The notes below the pieces were generated by a model. That model worked only from the letters and a program-made list of their open reading frames with translations, was not told the DNA's origin and did not search any database. This document shows positions 33,812 to 43,716 of a stretch of 64,000 nt of DNA, piece after piece. The stretch's first letter is position 1; the number at the start of each line of letters is the position of its first letter. Source of the DNA: JBBWZH01 sp035544115 (GTDB lineage: Bacteria; Actinomycetota; Actinomycetes; Mycobacteriales; CADCTP01); assembly GCA_963714145.1 (NCBI GenBank), contig OY970235.1, positions 1,116,001 to 1,180,000 of the forward strand, written 5' to 3'. The translations under genes were made by a program, and so were the position numbers.

Positions 33812-35152
33812 CCACCGGCCGGCTGGTCGTCGCCGCGCCCGGCGTCCGGCGCCGGCAAGACGACCGTCGCCACCGGGCTGATGGCGGCGCTGGCCGCCCG
33901 CGGGCTGCGGGTGTCGCCCGCACAAGGTCGGCCCCGACTACATCGACCCCGGCTACCACGCGCTCGCCACCGGCCGGCCGGGCCGCAACCTCGACCCGTT
34001 CCTGGTCGGCGCGGAGCTGATCGCGCCGCTGTTCCTGCACGGCGCCGCCGGCGCCGACGTGGCCGTGATCGAGGGCGTGATGGGCCTGTTCGACGGGCGC
34101 GGCAGCACCGACGAGGCGCTCCACCGCGCACGTCGCCCGGCTGCTGACGCGCACCGGTGCGTGCTGGTCGTCGACGCGGCCGCGCAGTCCCGCTCGGTGG
34201 CCGCGCTGGTGCACGGCTTCCCGGCGTTCGACCGGCGGGTGCGGCTCGGCGGCGTGATGCTGAACCGGGTCGGCTCGGCCGGCACGAGGAGATGCTGCGC
34301 GAGGCGCTGGACGAGCGGCGTGCCGGTGCTGGGCGTGCTGCCGCGCGACGACGCGATCGGCATCCCGTCCCGGCACCTCGGCCTGGTCCCGGTGGCCGAG
34401 CGGGACACCGCGGCGCCGCGACCGGCTGGCCGCGCTGGCTGTGCTGGTGGCGAAGCACTGCGACCTGGACGCGCTCGTCCGGCTGGCCCGCAGCGCGCCG
34501 CCGTTGATCGTGCCGGCCTGGTCGGCGCCCGACGCGGTCGGCTCGCCGGCCGCCGGGCGGCCGGTGGTCGCGGTGGCCGGCGGCCCGGCGTTCACCTTCG
34601 CCTACGCCGAGACGACCGAGCTGCTGAAGCTGCCGGCGCCGACGTCGTCATCGTCGACCCGCTGCGCGACGAGGCGCTGCCGGCCGGCACCGCGGGCCTG
34701 GTGGTCGGCGGCGGCTTCCCCGAGGTGTACGCCGCCGCGCTGGCGGCGAACGCGTCCGCTGCGCGACGGCCGTCGCCGCGCTGGCCGGTGGCGGCGCACC
34801 GATCGTGGCCGAGTGCGCCGGCCTGCTCTACCTGTGCGACGGCCCTGGACGGCGCGCCGATGTGCGGCGTGCTGCCGGCGGACGCGACGATGACCGAGCG
34901 GCTCACCCTCGGCTACCGCGACGCGGCCGGTCGACGGCACTGGACGGCGCGGCCGGTGCACGGGCACGAGTTCCACCGCACCGCCTGCCGTCCGGCGCAC
35001 GGCGCCCAGCCGGCGTACACGTTCGCGGACGGTACCCGCGAGGGCTTCGTGCAGGGCGGTGGTGCACGCGTCCTACCTGCACCTGCACTGGGCCGGCGCA
35101 GCCGGCGCTGGCCCGTGACCTGGCTGTGGCGGCCGCCGGCGGCGTGGCATGA
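33808..35152 (+). pseudogene. cobB: Cobyrinic acid a,c-diamide synthase, frame broken about 14 times
   Basis: GTG 33808 overlaps cobO. Piecing frames together gives the P-loop SGAGKTTVATGLMAALAARG, HKVGPDYIDPGYHALATGRP, VIEGVMGLFDGRGSTDEAST, VVDAAAQSRSVAALVHGF and LGGVMLNRVGS. The glutaminase half follows: VVGGGFPEVYAAALAANAS, IVAECAGLLYLC (catalytic Cys), RVHGHEFHRT-like and GFVQGGVHASYLHLHW (His). Apparent gains near 33840, 33919, 34119, 34150, 34160, 34319, 34416, 34758, 34768, 34841, 35061 and 35098; losses near 34279 and 34629. Normal product: ATP-dependent amidation of carboxylates a and c. Confidence 0.85.
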
Positions 35153-35893
35153 GCGGCCTCCTGCGCTCCGCAACCGCGCCGTGCTGGTCGGGGTCGGCGT
35201 CGGCCCGGGCGACCCGGAGCTGGTGACGGTCAGGGCGTGCGGGTGCTGCGCGACGCCGACGTGGTCGTCGTGCCGGTCATCGACGCCGGCGAGCAGGGCC
35301 GGGCCGAGGCGACGGTGCGCGCGCACGTCGGACACGACCGGTGCACCGGCTCGGTCTTCGCGCTCGACGACCGCGATGACGCGACGGCCGCGAGTCGGCC
35401 TGGGACGCGGCCGGCGGCGCGGTCGCCGCCGCGTACCGGGACGGCGCCGGCACGGTCGCGTTCGCGACCATCGGCGACCCCAACGTCTACACCACCTTCA
35501 CCTACCTCGCCGACGACCGTCCGCGAGCTGGTGCCGGACGTCGTGGTCGAGACCGTGCCCGGCATCACCGCGATGCAGGACCTCGCCGCGCGCAGCGGGA
35601 CCGTCCTGGTCGAGGGCACCGAGACGCTGGCGCTGCTGCCGCTGACCGCCGGGGTGCCGCGGTTCGACGAGGCGCTGGCACGCACCGACACCGTCGTCGC
35701 CTACAAGGGGGGCGGGAGCTGCCCGAGGTGCTGGCCGCGGTCGATGCCGCCGGCCGGCTGCCACACGCGGTCTACGGCGCCGCCCTCGGCCTGGCCGACG
35801 AGCAGATCATCCCCGCGGCCGAAGTGGACACCGGTCCGGCGCCCGTACCTGTCCACCGTGCTCATCACCTGCACCGCGCGGCAACCGGGGTGA
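35149..35893 (+). pseudogene. cobI: Precorrin-2 C20-methyltransferase, frame broken about six times
   Basis: ATG 35149 overlaps the cobB stop (ATGA). Repaired protein of about 249 residues: VLVGVGVGPGDPELVTV (SAM loop), VRVLRDADVVVVPVIDAGEQ, VAFATIGDPNVYTTFTYLAD, ETVPGITAMQDLAARSGTVL and the end PYLSTVLITCTARQPG. These are the tetrapyrrole-methylase blocks in CobI/CbiL order. Losses near 35158-35185, 35236, 35388 and 35712; gains near 35515 and 35845. Net shift agrees with the frame of the final TGA. Confidence 0.82.
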
Positions 35894-35899
35894 TCAGCT

Positions 35900-36716
35900 G
35901 TGACCGGCAAGGTCACGTTCGTCGGTGCCGGGCCGGGCGCGGCCGACCTGCTGACGCTGCGCGGGGCGGCGGCGATCGCCGCGGCCGACATCGTGATCTG
36001 GGCGGCCAGCCTGGTGCACCCGGACGTGCTGCAGCACGCGCGGCCCGGGGCGCGAGGTCGTCGACTCGGCGGCGCTGCCGCTGGAGGGCGTGCTGCGCTA
36101 CTACCGGGCGGCCGCGGCCGCCGAGGGCTGCAGGTCGCGCGGCATCCACTCCGGCGACCCGGCGCTGTGGGGCGCGGTGCAGGAGCAGCTGACGAGTGCG
36201 CGCGCGCTCGGGCTGGCGACCGAGATCGTGCCCGGGGTGTCCAGCTTCACCGCGGTCGCGGCCGCGGTCGGCAGCGCGAGCTGACGATCCCGCGAGGTGG
36301 CCCAGTCGGTCGTCCTGACCCGGCTGGAGGGCGGCAAGACGCCGATGCCGGCGGGGGAGAGCGTGCGCGCGTTCGCCGCGGCACGGCACGACGATGGCGC
36401 TGTTCCTGTCGGCGGCCCGGTCCGGGCAGCTGCAGGCCGAGCTGCTGGCCGGCGGCTACCCACGCGGACACGCCGTGCGTGGTGGCGTACCAGGTCACCT
36501 GGCCGGACGAGCTGGTGCTGCGCTGCGAGCTCGGCCGAGCTGGCCGAGACGGTCAAGGAGCACAGGCTCTGGAAGCACACGCTGGTGCTGGTCGGGCCGG
36601 CGCTGGCCGCCGGCGGCACCCGGTCGCACCTCTACCACCCGGGCCACTTCCACGGCTACCGCCGGGCCGACCCGTCCGCCCGGCAGGTACTGAAGTCCAC
36701 TCGGGACAGTCAATGA
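35900..36716 (+). pseudogene. cobM: Precorrin-4 C11-methyltransferase, frame broken about ten times
   Basis: GTG 35900, 6 bases after cobI. Repaired blocks: TGKVTFVGAGPGAADLLTLR, ADIVIWAASLVHPDVLQHAR, RIHSGDPALWGAVQEQLDEC, GLATEIVPGVSSFTAVAAA, LTIPEVAQSVVLTRLEGG, MALFLSAARSGQLQAELLAG and the end GHFHGYRRADPSARQVLKS. This is CobM/CbiF. Gains near 36053, 36143, 36206, 36293, 36381, 36463 and 36533; losses near 36127, 36190 and 36274. The two loss-gain pairs at 36127/36143 and 36190/36206 restore exactly the expected residues between them. A short frame at 36713-36802 follows and seems spurious. Confidence 0.82.
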
Positions 36717-36798
36717 CCGGGCTGGCCCGGCGGCCTCCGTCGCCCCGCAGCGCGGCGCCGCCGGCGGCAGCTGCGACGCTCACCCGGCGGGCCACCTC

Positions 36799-37944
36799 GT
36801 GACCGGGCCGGAGCTCCGGGAGCCGGACCTGCCGCGCACCGCGAAGGTGCGGACCCGGGCGCTGCGCACCGGCTGGACCACCGGCACCTGCAGCGCCGCC
36901 GCGGCGAAGGCGGCCAGCATCGCACTGGCCACCGGGCAGACACCATCTACAGTGGACATCGCCGCTGCCGACCGGGAACCGGGTCATGCTTCGCCGGTCG
37001 AGCTCGTGCGCCGTCACCCCGGCCGAAGCGACCGCGGTGGTGGTGAAGGACGCCGGCGACGACCCGGACGTCACCCACGGCGCGCACCTGACCGCGACCG
37101 TGAGCTGGCGCGGTCCGGCCGGCGTCGACCTCGCCGGCGGGGTCGGCGTCGGCGTGGTGACCAAGCCGGGGCTGGGCCTGGAGGTCGGCGGGCCGGCGAT
37201 CAACCCGGTACCCCGCGGCGGATGATCACCGCCGCGGTCGGCGAGGTGGTCGACCTGGCGTCAGCGCGGCGTCCGGGTGGTGATCAGCGTGCCGGACGGC
37301 GAGCGGATGGCGCGCAAGACCACGAACGCCCGGCTCGGCATCCTCGGCGGCATCTCGATCCTCGGCACCACCGGCATCGTCCGTCCGTTCTCGACCGAGT
37401 CGTGGCGGGCCTCGGTCGTGCAGGCCGATCAGCGTCATGGCCGCGCAGGGCGAGCGGACCCTGGTGCTCTCCACCGGCGGCCGCACCGAGAGGGCGGCGA
37501 TGCGGCTGCTGCCCGACCTGCCCGAGGTCTGCTTCGTCGAGGTCGGCGACTTCACCGGTGCCGCGCTGCGGCAGGCCGTCGCCGACGGCCTGCACCGAGG
37601 TCGTCTTCGTCGGCATGGCCGGCAAGCTCACCAAGCTCGCCGCCGGCGTCCTGATGACCCACTACACGAAGTCCACGGTGGACCGGGGGCTGCTGGCCGA
37701 GCTGACCCGCGCGGCCGGCGGCACCGACGACCAGGTCGCCGCGGTGGCCGGCGCGAACACCGCCCGGCACGCCTACGAGATCTGGGACCGGCCGGCCTCC
37801 TGCGCCCCGGCCGGCGACCTGCTCTGCGCCCGGGTCGCGGAGGTCTTCGAACGCTTCGCCGAAGGCAACCTGACCGCCGCCGTCGTCCTCGTCGACCCCG
37901 ATGGCAACGACACCATCGCGACCGCCGGACCGGTGTACCCGTGA
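36799..37944 (+). pseudogene. cbiD: Cobalt-precorrin-5B C1-methyltransferase, frame broken about five times
   Basis: GTG 36799. Repaired protein of about 380 residues: LRTGWTTGTCSAAAAKAASI (the CbiD N-terminal signature), CAVTPAEATAVVVKDAGDDP, GVGVVTKPGLGLEVGGPAIN, KTTNARLGILGGISILGTTG, FVGMAGKLTKLAAGVLMTHY and EVFERFAEGNLTAAVVLVDP. Gains near 36964, 37264, 37427 and 37593; loss (or double gain) near 37218. CbiD belongs to the anaerobic-type route and here sits in the same operon as the aerobic-type chelatase CobN. The TGA overlaps the cobL start. Confidence 0.85.
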
Positions 37945-39228
37945 CCCGGCAGGCCGGCCCGCCGGCTGGCCGGCCCGCCGGCATGGCGCGGGACGAAGCG
38001 CCGGTGCCCCGGCCGCCGGGCATCGCGGCCGGCGCCGCGGTGACGGTGGTCGGCATGGACGGCCGACCGCTGGTCCCGGTGGCGGCCGCCCGGCTGGCTT
38101 CGGCGACCCTCGTCGTCGGCGCCGACCGGCACCTGGCCGCGGTCGACCTCCCCGCTGCCGCGCGCACGGCCGTGCTCGGCGATGTCACGGTGGCGCTGGC
38201 GGCGATCGGCGCGGCCGGGGGCCGGTGGTGGTGCTCGCCTCCGGCGACCCCGGCTTCTTCGGCATCGTCCGGCTGCTGCGCGAGCCGCGGCTACCGGCCG
38301 GAGGTGCTGGCCGGCGTGTCGTCCGTGGCGGCCGCGTTCGCCCGCGCCGGCCTGCCCTGGGACGACGCCCTCGTGGTCAGCGCACACGGCCGGGCACTGC
38401 GCCGGGCCGCCAACGCCTGCCGCGCCCATCCCAAGGTCGCCGTGCTCACCGGCCCGGACGCCGGCCCGGCCGAGCTCGGTGCGGCACTGGCTGGCCAGCG
38501 TCGGCAGTCTGGTCGTCGCCGAGCGGCTGGGCGGCCCGGACGAGCGGATCACCGCCTGCACCCCGGCCGAAGCGGCCGCCGGCCGCTGGTCCGACCCGAA
38601 CGTCGTCCTCGTCCTGGCCGCCGCACCGCCCACCGCGGCGGCCGCTGGACCGGGCTGGGTCGCGCCGCGGCGGCAGGTGCCGGCCGGCTGGGCGCTGCCG
38701 GATGAGGCGTTCGAGCACCGGGACGGGATGGTCACCAAGGCGGAGGTGCGGGCGGTGGCGCTGGCCCGGTTGGCGCCCGGGCTCGGCGACCTCGTCTGGG
38801 ACGTCGGCGCGGGCAGCGGGTCGGTCGCGGTCGAGTGCGCCCGGTTCGGCGCCGCGGTGATCGCGGTGGAGCGGGACGCCGCGCAGTGCGACCGGGTCCG
38901 TCGCAACGCGACAGTCCACGGTGTCGAGGTCGAGGTAGTCGCCGGTGCGGCGCCCGGATGCCTGGCCGGCATGCCCGATCCGGACGCGGTCTTCGTCGGC
39001 GGCGGCGGCCCGGACGCGGTCGCGGCCTGCGCCGCCCGGGCGCCCGGGCGGATCGTCGTCGCGCTGGCCTCGGTCGACCGGGTCGGACCGGTACGCGACC
39101 TGCTCCGAGATGCCGGCTACCGGACCGGCGGGGTGCTGGTGCAGGCGTCCCGGCTGGTCGACCTGCCCGCTGGCGGCAGCCGGCTGGCCGCGACCAACCC
39201 GGTCTTCGTCCTGGACGGCCACCGATGA
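37941..39228 (+). pseudogene. cobL: Precorrin-6Y methyltransferase (CbiE-CbiT fusion), frame broken three times
   Basis: GTG 37941. The first half is a CbiE-type tetrapyrrole methylase (VTVVGMDGRPLVPVAAARL, VVVLASGDPGFFGIVRLLRE, VLAGVSSVAAAFARAGLPWD). The second half is a CbiT-type Rossmann methyltransferase and decarboxylase (DGMVTKAEVRAVALARLAPG, VWDVGAGSGSVAVECARFGA, VFVGGGGPDAVAACAARAPG). Loss near 38221; gains near 38285 and 38487. The CbiT half is intact in one frame from about 38490 to the stop. ATGA overlap with the next gene. Confidence 0.85.
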
Positions 39229-40883
39229 CGGTAGCGCTGGTGACCGCGACGGCGGCCGGACGGGCCGCGGCGGCTGAGCTGTCCGGCCGCTGGCCGGACA
39301 CCCGGACGTACCCGGTCGCCGAGATCGGGGTGGCGTGGCGGGAGTGCGAGGCGCTGGTCTGCTTCCTGGCGGTCGGCGCGGCCGTCCGGCTGCTGGCGCC
39401 GCTGCTGGCCGGCAAGGAGGTCGACCCGGGCGTGGTATGCGTGGACGAGGCGCGCCGGTTCGCCGTCGCGCTGCTCGGCGGGCACGGCGGTGGCGCGAAC
39501 GCGCTGGCGGAGCGGGTGGCCGACGTGCTGGGCGGCACCGCGGTGGTGACCACCGGCACCGACGCCGCCGGCCTGCCCGGGCTCGACACGCTGGGCTGGC
39601 CGGTCGAGGGCGACGTCGCCGCGGTCACCCGGGCGATGCTGGACGGCGCCGGGTCACCCTCACCGCGGACGCCGAGCTGGCCGCTGCCGTCGCTGCCGGT
39701 GGTCGTGGCCCCGACCCCCATCCCACCGTCCATTGTGGTCACCGATCGGCTGGTGGACCTGCCCGGCCCGGTGGTGCTGCTCCGGCCGCCCAGCCTGGTG
39801 GTCGGTGTCGGCGCCAGCAGCGGCGTGCCGCGCGACGAGGTGCTCGGCCTGATCCGGGAGTCGCTCGCCGACGGCGGGCTGGCCGCCGAGTCGATCCGCG
39901 AGCTGTCCACAGTGGATGTCAAGGCCGACGAGCCGGGCATCGTCGCGGCGGCCGGCGAGCTGGGCGTCCCGCTGCTCACCTACCCGGCACAGACCCTGGC
40001 CGCAGTGGACGTGCCGAACCCGAGCGAGGTGGTCCGGGCCGCGGTCGGCACGCCGAGCGTGGCCGAGGCGGCGGCACTGCGCCAGCGGCGGCGAGCTGAT
40101 CGTGCCGAAGCGCAAGTCGGCGCACGCGACGGTCGCGGTGGCCCGGGTCCGCCCGCGCGGCCGGCTCGCGGTGGTCGGGCTCGGGCCCGGCGCGGCCGAC
40201 CTGATGACGCCGCGGGCCACCGCCGAGCTGCGCCGGGCCAGCGTGGTCGTGGGGCTGGACCAGTACGTCGACCAGGTCCGGGGCCTGCTGCGCCCGGGCA
40301 CCCGGGTGGCGGCGAGCGGGCTCGGGGACGAGGAGCGGCGGGCCGGGCTGGCCGTCGAGCTGGCCCGGGCCGGGCACGCGGTCGCGCTGCTCGGCAGCGG
40401 CGACGCGGGCGTGTACGCGATGGCCAGCCCCGCGCTGGACGCCGCCGACGGGACATCGACGTGGTCGGCGTGCCCGGGGTGACCGCGATGCTGGCCGCCG
40501 CGGCCGCGCTCGGAGCCCCGCTCGGCCACGACCACGCCGCGATCAGCCTGTCCGACCTGCACACCCCGTGGCCGGTGATCGAGCAGCGGGTCCGCGCCGC
40601 GGCTACCGGCGACCTGGTCGTCGCGTTCTACAACCCGCGCAGCCGTGGCCGCGACTGGCAGCTGGGCGCCGCGCTGGCACTGCTGGCCAAGGAGCGGGCA
40701 CCGGACACCCCGGTCGGCGTCGTGACCAACGCCAGCACGCCCGGCCAGACCGTCCATGTCAGCACGCTGTCCACAGTGGATGTCGAGCTGGTCGGGATGA
40801 GCAGCCTGGTGGTGGTCGGCTCGTCGTCCAGCCGGATCGTGGCCGGGCGGTTGGTGACGCCGCGGGGGTACCGGTGGCGCTGA
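39225..40883 (+). pseudogene. CbiG-CobJ fusion (cobalt-precorrin-5A hydrolase / precorrin-3B C17-methyltransferase), frame broken four times
   Basis: ATG 39225. The CbiG half reads VALVTATAAGRAAAAELSGR, FLAVGAAVRLLAPLLAGKEV, GGHGGGANALAERVADVLGG and VVGVGASSGVPRDEVLGLIR. The CobJ half begins at VPKRKSAHATVAVARVRPRG and has LAVVGLGPGAADLMTPRATA, SGDAGVYAMASPALDAADG, VVGVPGVTAMLAAAAALGAP and VVAFYNPRSRGRDWQ. Losses near 39652 and 40451; gains near 39701 and 40077; net zero. The fusion would cover ring contraction and lactone opening. The stop overlaps the ferredoxin start by ten bases. Confidence 0.85.
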
Positions 40884-41077
40884 GCTACGCGATCACCGCC
40901 GCCTGCACCGGCTGCGGCGCCTGCCTGCGGACCTGCCCCGAGCACGCGATCCGGCCCGGCGACGGCTGGCCGCTGCTGGTGCTGGCGCACCGCTGCACCG
41001 GCTGCGCCGAGTGCGTCGAGGTCTGCCCGGCGGACGCACTGGTCCAAATCGGACTGTCGCGGGAGGACGTCCGATGA
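40874..41077 (+). CDS. Small 2[4Fe-4S] ferredoxin inside the cob operon
   Basis: 67 residues from GTG 40874, overlapping the CobJ stop. It contains two cluster motifs: CTGCGACLRTCPEHAI and CTGCAECVEVCPADAL, each CxxCxxCxxxCP. No frameshift in this short gene. Its stop overlaps the cobH ATG. No cobG is present in the window. Some CobJ-type ring-contraction enzymes carry a fused iron-sulfur domain (known for CbiH60 of Bacillus megaterium), so this separate ferredoxin directly after CobJ may serve the same step; that role is inference. Confidence 0.85.
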   Translation: MALSYAITAACTGCGACLRTCPEHAIRPGDGWPLLVLAHRCTGCAECVEVCPADALVQIGLSREDVR

Positions 41078-41645
41078 GGACGGTGTCGGAGATCGAGCTG
41101 CGCTCGTACCGGATCCTGCGGTCCAGAGTGGACACCAGCGGCCTGCCGGTGCTGACCCGGGCGGTGGTGGAGCGGGTCATCCACGCCAGCGCCGACCTGG
41201 ACTACCTGACCGACCTGGCGTCTCCGACGAGGCCGACCTGCGCGCCGGCTGGCAGGCACTCCGCGCCGGCGCGCCGGTGGTGGCGGACGTGCAGATGGTG
41301 GCGGCCGGCATCACCGCGCGGCGCGCGGTCTGCCACGTCGCGCAGGCCGTCGCGACGCCCGGCGAGACCCGCAGCGCCGCCGCGATCCGGCTCGCGCTGG
41401 CCGAGGTCGGCCCCGGCGCGGTCTGGGTGATCGGCAACGCGCCGACCGCGCTGGACGCGTTGCTCGCCGCGGACGCCCGGCCGGCGCTGGTGGTCGGCCT
41501 GCCGGTCGGCTTCGTCGGCGCGGTCGAGGCGAAGGCGGCGCTGCGCGCGTCCGGGCTGCCGGCGGTCAGCAACGTCAGCGAGAAGGGCGGCTCCGCGGTC
41601 GCCGCGGCCGCCGTCAACGCCCTGCTCTACGCGGAGGACCAATGA
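41074..41645 (+). pseudogene. cobH: Precorrin-8X methylmutase, frame broken once
   Basis: ATG 41074. Repaired product of about 190 residues: EIELRSYRILRSRVDTSGLP, RAVVERVIHASADLDYLTDL, then after a one-base loss near 41219 VVADVQMVAAGITARRAVCH (catalytic His region), WVIGNAPTALDALLAADARP and NVSEKGGSAVAAAAVNALLY. It moves a methyl group to make hydrogenobyrinate. ATGA overlaps on both sides (ferredoxin and cbiX). Confidence 0.88.
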
Positions 41646-42543
41646 CCTCAGAGCCGGCCCTGCTGATCGTCGGCCACGGCACCCGGGACACCACGGGGGT
41701 GGCCGGGTTCCGCCAGCTGGTCGAGCTGGTCCGGGGCCGGGTGCCGGTGCCGGTGGCCGGCGGGTTCATCGAGCTGTCCCCGCCACCGCTGCACGAGGCG
41801 GTGACCGAGCTGGTCGGTGCCGGCCACAACCGGCTCGGCGTGGTGCCGCTGGTGCTGGTCGCCGCCGGGCACGCCAAGGGCGACATGCCGGCGGCGCTGG
41901 CCCGCGAGGTCGGCCGGCACCCCGGGCTGACCTACCGGTACGGCCGCCCGCTCGGGCCGCACCCGACCCTGCTCCGGCTGCTGGACGAGCGGCTGGACGC
42001 CGTGCTGCCCCGGGCCGACCGGCCGGGCACCACCGTCGTGCTGGTCGGCCGCGGCTCCACCGACCCGGACGCGAACGCCGAGGTCGCCAAGGTCGCCCGG
42101 CTGCTCTGGGAGGGCCGCGGGCTGGCCGGCGTCGAGACGGCGTTCGTCAGCCTGGCCGAGCCGGGTGTGCCGGCGGCGCTGGACCGGGCCCGCCGGCTCG
42201 GCGCCGGGCGCGTCGTGGTGCTGCCGTACTTCCTGTTCGCCGGCGTGCTGCCGTCCCGCGTCGCCGCCCAGGCGCAGGCCTGGGCGCCGAGCAGCCGGCA
42301 GTCGGGCAGCCGGCGGTCGAGGTGCGCTGCGCCGCGGTGCTCGGTGCCACCCCCGAGCTGGCCGACCTGGTGATCGAGCGCTGGCACGAGGCGCTCGGCG
42401 GCGACATCCGGATGAACTGCGACACCTGCCTCTACCGCGTCGCGCTGCCCGGCTTCGAGCACCGGGTCGGCGCCGCGCAACACCCGCACCACCACCCCGA
42501 CGACCCCAGCCACCAGCACACCCCGACCCACCAGCACGCCTGA
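41642..42543 (+). pseudogene. cbiX: Sirohydrochlorin cobaltochelatase, frame broken once, His-rich tail
   Basis: ATG 41642. CbiX blocks: ALLIVGHGTRD (metal-binding His), GGFIELSPPPLHEAVTELVG, VVPLVLVAAGHAKGDMPAAL, VLVGRGSTDPDANAEVAKVA and VVVLPYFLFAGVLPSRV. A one-base loss near 42285 separates the last part, which ends in CDTCLYR and a His-rich tail (HPHHHPDD, HQHTPTHQH) of the kind linked to cobalt handling in some CbiX proteins. Having an early chelatase (CbiX) and a late one (CobN) in one operon is noteworthy. Confidence 0.85.
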
Positions 42544-42630
42544 CGTGCCCATCCCACCCGTCGCGGAGCCGGTGGAGCCGGCCGACTTCGCGGCGCTGCG
42601 GCAGCACGGCGACCAGAGGTCGCCGACGGG

Positions 42631-43716
42631 ATGCTCGACCTGGCGGTGAACGTCCGGCTGCCCGGACCACCGGACTGGCTGCGGGACGCGCTGGTCGCCG
42701 CCGTCGACCGGCTCGGCCGGTACCCGGACCAGGCGGCGGCGGTGGCGGCGGTGGCGCGACGGCACGGCCGGCCGGCCGGCGAGGTGCTGCTCACCGCCGG
42801 CGCGGCCGAGGCGTTCGTCCTGCTGGCCCGGGCGCTGCGGCCGGCCCGGGCGGTCTGCGTGCACCCGTCCTTCACCGAGCCGGAGGTCGCCCTGCGGGCC
42901 GCCGGCCACGCCGTCCAACGGCTGCTGCTGCCGGCGCCCTACCAGCTCGACCCGGCGGCGGTCCCGGCGGACGCCGACCTGGTCGTGGTCGGCAACCCGA
43001 CCAACCCGACCGGCGTGCTGCACGACCCGGAAGCGATCGCGGCGCTGGCCCGGCCCGGCCGGGTGCTCGTGGTGGACGAGGCGTTCGCCGACACGGTGCC
43101 GGGGGAGCGGGGCAGCCTGGCCGGCCGGCGCGACCTCCCCGGGCTGGTCGTCGTCCGCAGCCTGACCAAGACCTGGGGGCTGGCCGGCCTGCGCGTCGGC
43201 TACCTGCTCGGCCCGCCGCGGATCGTCGCCGCCCTCGCCACCGCCCAACCCGCCTGGCCGGTCTCCACCCTCGCGCTGGCCGCCATCCAGGCCTGCTGCA
43301 CCGCTCGCGGGCTCGCCGATGCCGAGGCGGCCGCGACGCTCCTGAGCAGCTGGCGGGCGGCCCTGCTGGCCGGCCTGGCCGACGTCGCCGGCCGCACCGC
43401 CGCGGCCAGCCGCGCCGGCCGGACCGATCCGGCCGGCCCGGTCGGCCCGGCTGGCCGGCCCGGCCGGGCCGGCCAGGAGCTGGCCGCTGCCGGCGGCGTC
43501 CGGGTCGTCGCGCCGTCGGCGACCTCGTTCCTGCTGCTGCACGTGGCCGGCGGCGCGGTGGTCCGGGAGCGGCTGCGCCGGGCCGGGATCGCCGTCCGGC
43601 CCGGGGAGACCTTCCCCGGGCTGACCGCTGATCATCTCCGGGTCGCGGTCCGCGACCCGGAGCGCACCGCCCTGTTCCTTGCCAGCCTTGCCAACGCCCT
43701 GGAGATCGACCCATGA
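42631..43716 (+). CDS. cobC: Threonine-phosphate decarboxylase-like aminotransferase
   Basis: Intact from ATG 42631 (361 residues). The original start was probably GTG 42545, whose frame leads through VEPADFAALRQHGD and is broken by a one-base loss near 42615. PLP fold-type I motifs: VVVGNPTNPTGVLHDPEAIA, VVDEAFADTVPGER, and the lysine in VVRSLTKTWGLAGLRVGYLLG. It supplies or attaches the aminopropanol arm with CbiB. Residues about 250-283 are a Gly/Pro/Ala/Arg low-complexity insert. Stop overlaps cobT by ATGA. Confidence 0.87.
   Translation: MLDLAVNVRLPGPPDWLRDALVAAVDRLGRYPDQAAAVAAVARRHGRPAGEVLLTAGAAEAFVLLARALRPARAVCVHPSFTEPEVALRAAGHAVQRLLLPAPYQLDPAAVPADADLVVVGNPTNPTGVLHDPEAIAALARPGRVLVVDEAFADTVPGERGSLAGRRDLPGLVVVRSLTKTWGLAGLRVGYLLGPPRIVAALATAQPAWPVSTLALAAIQACCTARGLADAEAAATLLSSWRAALLAGLADVAGRTAAASRAGRTDPAGPVGPAGRPGRAGQELAAAGGVRVVAPSATSFLLLHVAGGAVVRERLRRAGIAVRPGETFPGLTADHLRVAVRDPERTALFLASLANALEIDP

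Noticed and set aside
36713..36802. Short frame (about 29 codons) between cobM and cbiD starting with an ATGA overlap
   Set aside because: Low-complexity Pro/Ala/Arg content, no family match, and cbiD has its own start at 36799.
31470..42620. Programmed frameshifting or RNA editing in the cob genes
   Set aside because: About 50 sites with both gains and losses and no shared slippery sequence make a programmed mechanism implausible; a chimeric consensus explains them better.
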